Assembly: GCF_001279775.1 (NCBI RefSeq)
Contig: NZ_LGDG01000026.1
Coordinates: 1 to 19,003, forward strand
Origin: Streptomyces sp. MMG1533
GTDB lineage: Bacteria > Actinomycetota > Actinomycetes > Streptomycetales > Streptomycetaceae
Direction of reading: 5' to 3'
Length of the DNA: 19,003 bases
Below the pieces are notes generated by a model. That model was given only the letters and a program-made list of their open reading frames with translations. It made no database searches and was not told where the DNA came from. The position numbers were made by a program, and so were the translations under genes. This document shows, piece after piece, positions 13,920 to 19,003 of this stretch (its first letter is position 1; each line of letters opens with the position of its first letter).

Positions 13920-14048
13920 GACACACCTGAACCTTCCGCACTCGACGGCCACCGGCTTCCCCTTCCGGTGACTCTTCGTCGCTGCGTGCTCACTCCCCAA
14001 TGTAGGGGCGGGTGATGCAAGTGGGGAAGAGGTGCACCCATCGGCGGC

Positions 14049-14864
14049 CTACTGTGACAGACACGCTCGATTGAGTACGTAGCGGGTCAGCGGCAGGTAG
14101 TAATCAGACCGCACAGCGTCATCAAGTGGAACGACGACGGACACGACCCCCTCCGCCTCCCCCACAAAGAGCGCGGGGTCATCCGTATCCGCCAGCCCAA
14201 TGGCCTCAAACCCCAGCTGACCAGCTCCGCAGACCCACCCGTGGTCTCCGATGACGAGCTCGGGAAGAAGCCCGCCGGCATTCGCGGCCACGGCCAGCGC
14301 CACCCGAACCGGCAGCGGCGAATGCGTGTGCGCGCCGGTCGCACAACCGGAGCTCGACGCGCCGGGTTCCCGCACCAGCGCGACTCCTCGTACGTAGTCA
14401 AGGTTGTACGTGCGTAGACCGAACCGGGTCGTTATGTCGACAGAGTGACCCTGCGCCGGGGTGAGGACGTTACATCCCGCCGCCGACAGCGCGTCCGCCA
14501 AGGCGGCGTAGAAGCCGAGCAGCCGATGGGGGTGCCCGGTGCCGAGGAGGACGGTCGCGCTGCGCTGGGCGGCTGCCCCGATCCGCTCGGCGAAGGCATC
14601 CAGAGCAACCAGCGTCCGCTCAGGATCAATCACATCATGGCCCTCAACATGCCGAGGATCGGCCGAAACCCCACACCTGTCCGCCATCAACTCGATCAGA
14701 TCCCGCTGTTCCCAAGTCCACTCAGGATCAATCCCGAGCAGCACCCGAGGATCCCGAGCAGCGAACAACCGATAACTGCGCAGACTCTCCTCCCGCGAGG
14801 TCGCCACACTCCCGGCCAACCGCGCGGCAAGCAGATGGGCGCGCACGGCGCCGACGCTCAACAC
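14049..14864 (-). CDS. Conserved actinobacterial protein, usually annotated phosphatase
   Basis: A 271-residue protein that I recall being annotated simply as phosphatase in Streptomyces; I cannot place it in a characterised family. Likely active-site motifs rich in His and Asp are LGTGHPHRLLGFY (107-119), GAHTHSPLP (177-185), VIGDHGWVCGAGQLG (204-218) and GLADTDDPALFVGEAEG (223-239). These could bind metal. MADRCGVSADP suggests an ordered N-terminal helical part. There is no signal peptide or membrane segment. The start chosen is the GTG at 14864 (MLSVGAVRAHLLAARLAG); no Shine-Dalgarno is visible, so it may be leaderless, and the open frame upstream does not look like protein. It lies 156 bp after acuC and upstream of the HTH gene, all on the same strand. 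Confidence 0.8.
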   Translation of the reverse strand: MLSVGAVRAHLLAARLAGSVATSREESLRSYRLFAARDPRVLLGIDPEWTWEQRDLIELMADRCGVSADPRHVEGHDVIDPERTLVALDAFAERIGAAAQRSATVLLGTGHPHRLLGFYAALADALSAAGCNVLTPAQGHSVDITTRFGLRTYNLDYVRGVALVREPGASSSGCATGAHTHSPLPVRVALAVAANAGGLLPELVIGDHGWVCGAGQLGFEAIGLADTDDPALFVGEAEGVVSVVVPLDDAVRSDYYLPLTRYVLNRACLSQ

Positions 14865-15020
14865 GGGTGTGATGGTGATGGATGAGGAGCCCGGCCGCGA
14901 TGCGAACGGGCAAACACCGCACAGTCGGCGTAATGCCGTGCGTGCCCACGCCACCGATCCGACCCGACACACGGGCGGCGGAGGCGAGCACCACCCGACC
15001 CGCCGACCCCCGCCCCCCAC

Positions 15021-16193
15021 CTACGCCAACAACCCCCGCAACGGAAACACAGCCCGCCGAGCCGCCAGCACCGCCTGGTCCAACCGGTCCGCCGGGTCGT
15101 ATCCCGCCTCCCAGTCGGCCCACCCCACAGGCCACCGCCCATCGGTCATCCGCGCCGGCCCCAACTGCCGGGTCCGGGCGAACACTTCCTGCCGCCACCC
15201 CTCAGGGATCACGGCCTCAGGCTCCACAGCCCGGCCCGCCGCGATCCCCACCAGATGGGTCCACGACCGCGGCACCACGTCCACCACCGCGTACCCGCCA
15301 CCACCCAGCGCGACCCACCGCCCATCGGCGTACGAATGCGCCAAGTCATGACAGGCAACCTGCACGGCCCGCTGCGCATCAAGAGACACGGCCAGATGCG
15401 CCAACGGATCCTCGAAGTGCGTGTCGGCCCCGTGCTGAGTCACCAGCACCTGAGGCCGGAAGTCGGCGATCACCTCGGGCACCACCGCATGAAACGCCCG
15501 CAACCACCCCGCATCCCCGGTGCCCGCCGGCAGCGCGACATTCACGGCCGTGCCCTCCGCGCACTCCGCCCCCGTCTCCTCCGGCCACCCGGTCTGCGGA
15601 AACAACGTACGAGGATGCTCGTGCAGCGAAATCGTCAGGACCCGCGGATCCTCCCAGAACGCCGCCTGCACCCCGTCCCCGTGATGCACATCGACATCCA
15701 CATAGGCGACCCGCTCGGCCCCCAGCTCCAGCAACCGCGCAATGGCCAGCGACGCGTCGTTGTAGATGCAGAACCCCGACGCACCCCCCGGCATCGCATG
15801 ATGCAACCCACCCGCGAAGTTCACCGCATGCAGCGCGTCCCCCCGCCACACGGCCTCCGCGGCCCCCACGGACTGCCCCGCGATCAGCGCGGACACCTCA
15901 TGCATCCCGGCGAACGCGGGATCGTCGATGGTGCCGAGCCCGTACGACCCGTCAGCCGCCCCGGGATCCACGGAAGCCGCCTTCACGGCCTCGACGTAGT
16001 CCTCCCGGTGCACCAGCCGCAGCGTCGACTCCCCCGCCGGCTTGGCGGCCACGACCTCCATCTCCCGGTCAAGCCCGAAGGCCTGAACGAGCCTCCAGGT
16101 CAGGGCCAGCCGAACCGGATCCATCGGGTGATCCGGACCGAAGTCATAGCCCGTTACTGCCTCGTCCCACATCAGCTGTGCGCGGCCGCTCAT
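15021..16193 (-). CDS. acuC: AcuC-type acetoin utilisation protein, class I histone-deacetylase family
   Basis: A 390-residue zinc deacetylase of the arginase/deacetylase fold. In Bacillus, AcuC removes acetyl groups from acetyl-CoA synthetase Lys and so activates it; a similar cytosolic role is likely. HPMDPVRLALTWRL opens the domain. The catalytic His pair is His131-His132 in GGLHHAMPGGASGFCIYND. Zinc ligands are Asp168 and His170 in YVDVDVHHGDGVQ and Asp257 in QHGADTH. The transition-state Tyr301 lies in GGGGYAVVD. All are present, so it should be active. The start chosen is the ATG at 16193 (MSGRAQLMW), preceded by GGTGG; an in-frame GTG at 16202 would add three residues. Its first 50 bases overlap the end of the MFS gene, so the two are probably co-transcribed and translationally linked. 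Confidence 0.93.
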   Translation of the reverse strand: MSGRAQLMWDEAVTGYDFGPDHPMDPVRLALTWRLVQAFGLDREMEVVAAKPAGESTLRLVHREDYVEAVKAASVDPGAADGSYGLGTIDDPAFAGMHEVSALIAGQSVGAAEAVWRGDALHAVNFAGGLHHAMPGGASGFCIYNDASLAIARLLELGAERVAYVDVDVHHGDGVQAAFWEDPRVLTISLHEHPRTLFPQTGWPEETGAECAEGTAVNVALPAGTGDAGWLRAFHAVVPEVIADFRPQVLVTQHGADTHFEDPLAHLAVSLDAQRAVQVACHDLAHSYADGRWVALGGGGYAVVDVVPRSWTHLVGIAAGRAVEPEAVIPEGWRQEVFARTRQLGPARMTDGRWPVGWADWEAGYDPADRLDQAVLAARRAVFPLRGLLA

Positions 16194-17358
16194 GCCCGCC
16201 ACCGTATCGGTCCGGTTGAGCGGCGAACGACCGGGCGTACACGAGCGTCACCAGCACCAACACCATCGGCACGAGCATGGCCCCGCGATAGCTCCAGGCG
16301 TCCCCCAACGCCCCCACCAACGGCGACCCGACCAGGAACCCCACGTAGTTGAAGACATTGAGCCGAGCGACGGCCGCGTCGGACGCCCCCGGGAACAACC
16401 GCCCCGCCGCCGCGAAGGTCTGCGGCACCAGCACACACAAGCCGAGTCCCAGCAACGTGAACCCGAGCATCCCGACCCACGGCCCGGGCGCCACCGCCAC
16501 CACGCCGAACCCGACCGCCGCCACCAACGCCCCGATCCGCACGACCGCAACCGCCCCGAACCGCCGGACCCCGAGGTCCCCGATGGCCCGCCCCAGCAAC
16601 GTGGTCACCATGTACACGTTGTACGGCACGGTCGCCAGCTGCTCACTGCTCCCCAGGACGTCCTGCAGATACTTCGCGCTCCAGTTGGAGACGGTCGAGT
16701 CCCCGATGTACGCGAAACACATCACCAGACACAGCGGCAGAAGCAGCTTGAAGGCGAGGTCCCCACCCTCGCCCTTCCCCTCCACGACATCAGCGTCCCC
16801 GCCCCTGTCGACGTACCACCGACTCCCCACCAGGGCGGCCGGCAACAGCACAAACACCACCGGCAGATACGACACCCACAACGCCAGATGCCAGTGCGCC
16901 CCCACCCAGGCGAGTGAGGCCCCCAGAATCCCGCCCAGGCTGAACACCGCATGGAAACTCAGCATGATGCTGCGCCCGTACGCCCGCTGCAGGCTCACCC
17001 CGAGCATGTTCATCGAGGCGTCCAGCGCACCCACGGCGAGCCCGAAGGCGGCGAGCGAGACGCCCAGCTCGACTGTCGACTCCCCCGCCCCCACCCCGAG
17101 CAACGCCAGGAGCACGACGGGCTGGGACCACCGCAGCACCCGGCTGGGCGGTATTCGCTTCACCAACTGCTCGGTGCTCACGCTCCCGACCCCCGCGAGG
17201 ATCGGCACAGCGGCGAGGAACGCGGGCAGCAGCGCGTCGGACACCCCGTACCGGTCCTGGATGGCCGGGATCCGCGTCACGAGCAGAGCAAAGGCGACAC
17301 CCTGCGCGAAGAAGCTGAACGCCAGCGAGGCCCTACCGCGCCGCAGCACATCAGTCAT
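16144..17358 (-). CDS. MFS transporter
   Basis: A 404-residue integral membrane transporter with about 12 hydrophobic segments. The first is SLAFSFFAQGVAFALLV and is followed by TRIPAIQDRYGVSDALL. Further clear segments are VVLLALLGVGAG, LPVVFVLLPAALVG and MLGFTLLGLGLCVLVP. A central hydrophilic loop (DRGGDADVVEGKGEGGD) separates the two six-helix halves. The AFGLAVGALDASMN segment resembles MFS proteins of the FucP/YfkF-like group, but the substrate cannot be inferred. The ATG at 17358 has only a weak ribosome site. Its 3' end overlaps acuC. An unusually AT-rich 31-bp patch just upstream (17402-17432) may hold the promoter. Confidence 0.9.
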   Translation of the reverse strand: MTDVLRRGRASLAFSFFAQGVAFALLVTRIPAIQDRYGVSDALLPAFLAAVPILAGVGSVSTEQLVKRIPPSRVLRWSQPVVLLALLGVGAGESTVELGVSLAAFGLAVGALDASMNMLGVSLQRAYGRSIMLSFHAVFSLGGILGASLAWVGAHWHLALWVSYLPVVFVLLPAALVGSRWYVDRGGDADVVEGKGEGGDLAFKLLLPLCLVMCFAYIGDSTVSNWSAKYLQDVLGSSEQLATVPYNVYMVTTLLGRAIGDLGVRRFGAVAVVRIGALVAAVGFGVVAVAPGPWVGMLGFTLLGLGLCVLVPQTFAAAGRLFPGASDAAVARLNVFNYVGFLVGSPLVGALGDAWSYRGAMLVPMVLVLVTLVYARSFAAQPDRYGGGHERPRTADVGRGSNGL

Positions 17359-17432
17359 GGCGGCGAGCGTAAGGCCCCGGCGTACTCGTGGGTAGATCCA
17401 GCCAAAGATGAATTTCTCTCAGCTTTACTTCG

Positions 17433-18122
17433 TCACCGGGCGACGGCGACACCAAAAGCCACCGGAGCCCCGGCCGCGCCCCCCTCACCCTGGCACTTCA
17501 ACTCCGCTTCGAGCATGGCCGCCATGGGCCCGGCAGCAAGCGCCCCGCTGACGACAAACCCCAGAACCATGGCGACAATCATGATCACGGTGCCGAGCCA
17601 GACCATCGTGTCCACCGGCAGCGTGTACGCCCCCACGATCCGCACCACACACTCCCCGAGCAGCACGACACCCCACACGACGGAGAAGACCCGCTCGAAC
17701 CGCCCAAAGGCAGCACACCCGCCCTCCAAGCGCCCCCAGGCGGCCTCCCGCCCCGCGTCCCCCTTCACGAGCCACGGTTTCATGGCCGCGGTCATCGCCG
17801 GCTTCCCCAGCATCACGGAGACCAGCACCCCGATCCCCACCGCACTGCTGACCCCGCTCTCCTTCACCAGCATCAACCGCGGATCACCGGCGACGAGAGC
17901 GAGCAACAACCCCACCACGTTCACGAAGAGAATCAGCGCGGCAAGCCCGTTCACCGTCCGCTCCCTGACGACGCTCCACCCGGTCCGCACGGCCGGCACC
18001 ACACTGCTCCAACCCAGCGCGGCAAGCGTGCTCATCCCCAACCCGTCCTTGAACAGGTAGTACGACCCGATCGGCAGCGCCACATCCACGGCGAGCGGCA
18101 CAAACGCGTTCTTCTTCGTCAT
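17433..18122 (-). CDS. VC0807-type integral membrane protein
   Basis: A 229-residue membrane protein with about six hydrophobic segments: FVPLAVDVALPIGSYYLF (6-24), a second at about 31-45, LAALILFVNVVGLLLALVAG (60-79), SAVGIGVLVSVML (93-105), VFSVVWGVVLLGECVVRIVGAY (145-166) and LGTVIMIVAMVLGFVVSGALA (176-196). This pattern fits the VC0807 family, whose function is unknown. The start MTKKNAFVPLA at the ATG at 18122 follows GAGGGC with short spacing and matches the usual family N-terminus. The open frame continues to an ATG at 18182, which would add 20 polar residues and would sit eight bases after the upstream HAD gene stop. It is probably co-transcribed with that HAD gene. Confidence 0.8.
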   Translation of the reverse strand: MTKKNAFVPLAVDVALPIGSYYLFKDGLGMSTLAALGWSSVVPAVRTGWSVVRERTVNGLAALILFVNVVGLLLALVAGDPRLMLVKESGVSSAVGIGVLVSVMLGKPAMTAAMKPWLVKGDAGREAAWGRLEGGCAAFGRFERVFSVVWGVVLLGECVVRIVGAYTLPVDTMVWLGTVIMIVAMVLGFVVSGALAAGPMAAMLEAELKCQGEGGAAGAPVAFGVAVAR

Positions 18123-18190
18123 GCCCTCAGCTTCGCGGCCGGCCCCCGACGCCGGTAGAAACGATCGTCCGGCCCTCGGCATGACAAATG

Positions 18191-18835
18191 TCAGACCAAC
18201 AGGTCAGCCAACTCCCCCATGTCCGAGAAGAGTTGAGTGGCCCCCGCCAGCCGCACGGCAGGCGTCATGGCGGTGAACCCATACACATCCATCCCGGCCG
18301 CAACCGCCGCCTGCACCCCCAACGGACTGTCCTCGACCACGACACACCGCTCCGGCGCGACCCCCATCCGCTCTGCCGCGTACAGGAACAGATCCGGCGC
18401 CGGCTTCCCCCGCCCCACATCCTGCGAACTGAAGATCCGCCCGTCCTCGAACCACCTGTCCAGTCCGGTCTTCCGATGCCCGACCCGAATCCGCTCATGG
18501 CTCCCGGAGGAGGCGACACAGTACGACACCCCGTCCGCGGCCAGCTTCTCCAGCACCCCCACCGCTCCTGCCACGGGCTCCAACTCCCGCTCGAAGGCCG
18601 CGAACACCCGCCCATGGAAGACGTCGTCGAAGTCGTCCGGCAACCGCTGTCCCGTGCGCTCCCGCACGAGGTCATGGATCCTGTGCATCGCGGACCCCAT
18701 GTAGTCCCGGATGGAGTCCTCGTAGGAGGTCGGGTGCCCGAGCTCGGTCAGATAGCCGGCCAGGAGCCGGTTGGAGATGGGCTCACTGTCGACGAGGACA
18801 CCGTCGTTGTCGAAGATCACAAGGTCATAGCGCAT
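18191..18835 (-). CDS. HAD superfamily hydrolase (beta-phosphoglucomutase-like)
   Basis: A 214-residue cytosolic HAD-IA enzyme acting on a small phosphorylated compound, probably a sugar phosphate. Motif I is IFDNDGVLVDSEP (Asp9 nucleophile, Asp11 acid/base), with Asn between the two Asp residues. A four-helix cap runs from about 15 to 85. Motif II is VASSGSHERI, motif III is the Lys in GRGKPAPDLF and motif IV is VVEDSPLGVQAA. All four are intact. The DSEP segment after motif I is typical of the beta-PGM and GPP-like group. It starts at the ATG at 18835 after a G-rich stretch, 42 bp downstream of the rRNA terminator. The membrane protein gene follows on the same strand. The stop is TGA at 18191-18193. 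Confidence 0.92.
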   Translation of the reverse strand: MRYDLVIFDNDGVLVDSEPISNRLLAGYLTELGHPTSYEDSIRDYMGSAMHRIHDLVRERTGQRLPDDFDDVFHGRVFAAFERELEPVAGAVGVLEKLAADGVSYCVASSGSHERIRVGHRKTGLDRWFEDGRIFSSQDVGRGKPAPDLFLYAAERMGVAPERCVVVEDSPLGVQAAVAAGMDVYGFTAMTPAVRLAGATQLFSDMGELADLLV

Positions 18836-18876
18836 GCCCCGACCCTAAAGGACCCGGAAACGACCCGGAAAAACAG

Positions 18877-18907
18877 AAAACCCCGCACCGGTAAGGTGCG
18901 GGGTTTT
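18877..18907 (-). terminator. rRNA operon terminator
   Basis: AAAACCCCGCACC (18877-18889) pairs perfectly over 13 bases with GGTGCGGGGTTTT (18895-18907) around a 5-nt loop. On the minus strand it is followed by a T-rich tract. It lies 11 bases after the 5S rRNA 3' end. Confidence 0.95.
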
Positions 18908-18917
18908 CTCAAAATTT

Positions 18918-19003
18918 GTTCGGCGGCGTCCTACTCTCCCACAGGGTCCCCCCTGCAGTACCATCGGCGCTGTAAGGCTTAGCTTCCGGGTTCGGAATGT
19001 AAC
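18918..19003 (-). rRNA. rrf: 5S ribosomal RNA, 3' part
   Basis: Read on the minus strand, the segment GTTACATTCCGAACCCGGAA, then GCTAAGCC, TGGTACTGCAGGGGGGACCC, and GGGAGAGTAGGACGCCGCCG is the 3' portion of an actinobacterial 5S rRNA. About 86 of about 120 nt are present; the window edge cuts off the 5' part. The 3' end at 18918 is approximate. It is the last gene of an rRNA operon that lies beyond the right edge. Confidence 0.95.

Noticed and set aside
14882..16219. 445-codon plus-strand frame opposite acuC
   Set aside because: Pro/Arg/Ala/Thr-rich shadow of a well-supported deacetylase gene.
1..19003. tRNA genes
   Set aside because: No cloverleaf or T-loop pattern was recognised, including in the gaps; a covariance search was not possible.

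Overview
The window is high-GC actinobacterial chromosome, almost certainly Streptomyces. The gene order rex-hemA-hemC-hemD, glutaredoxin, HAD-IB phosphatase, bldN, rsbN, acyltransferase, epimerase, bS22, small HTH, phosphatase and acuC is the one I recall from the S. coelicolor SCO3317-SCO3331 neighbourhood. GTG starts, heavy third-position GC and a Streptomyces-like 5S rRNA at the right edge agree. Nothing looks mobile: I see no transposase, integrase, CRISPR array or tRNA gene.

Left part (1-7430). A lone plus-strand FAD-linked oxidoreductase (136-1521) converges on the minus-strand haem operon. Between them lies a 48-bp tandem duplication (1545-1639) that can fold into two similar hairpins. 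The operon runs rex (6097-6861), hemA, hemC, hemD (to 1657), and every junction is a 4-base stop/start overlap. A near-perfect Rex operator (6936-6957) sits over the predicted rex promoter, so the redox sensor Rex should control its own gene and early tetrapyrrole synthesis in response to NADH/NAD+. A small CxxC glutaredoxin-like gene lies upstream on the same strand.

Middle (7431-11087). Divergently from the glutaredoxin gene runs a SerB1-like HAD-IB phosphatase with a C-terminal hydrophobic anchor and a likely leaderless start. Next come bldN (8785-9564), an ECF sigma factor of aerial-hypha development with an N-terminal pro-extension, and rsbN (9798-11033), its membrane anti-sigma factor. 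rsbN has a promoter that fits sigma-BldN. The noncoding DNA before bldN and before rsbN shares a roughly 20-bp element, CGATCAC(T/CC)GATCGG(g)TACTTG, which I cannot assign to a known regulator; this is the most interesting unexplained signal in the window. A strong terminator ends rsbN.

Right-middle (11136-14864, minus strand). This holds an HTH protein, the 32-residue basic protein bS22, an NAD-dependent epimerase-like protein lacking the SDR catalytic Tyr, and a PlsC-like acyltransferase. It is a conserved actinobacterial cluster, matching what I recall of Rv0500A-Rv0502 in Mycobacterium tuberculosis. An uncharacterised phosphatase-annotated family protein lies upstream of it.

Right end (15021-19003, minus strand). 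This holds an AcuC-type deacetylase overlapping the 3' end of an MFS transporter, a VC0807-type membrane protein, a beta-PGM-like HAD hydrolase, then the terminator and 3' part of a 5S rRNA gene, which is the tail of an rRNA operon entering from the right.
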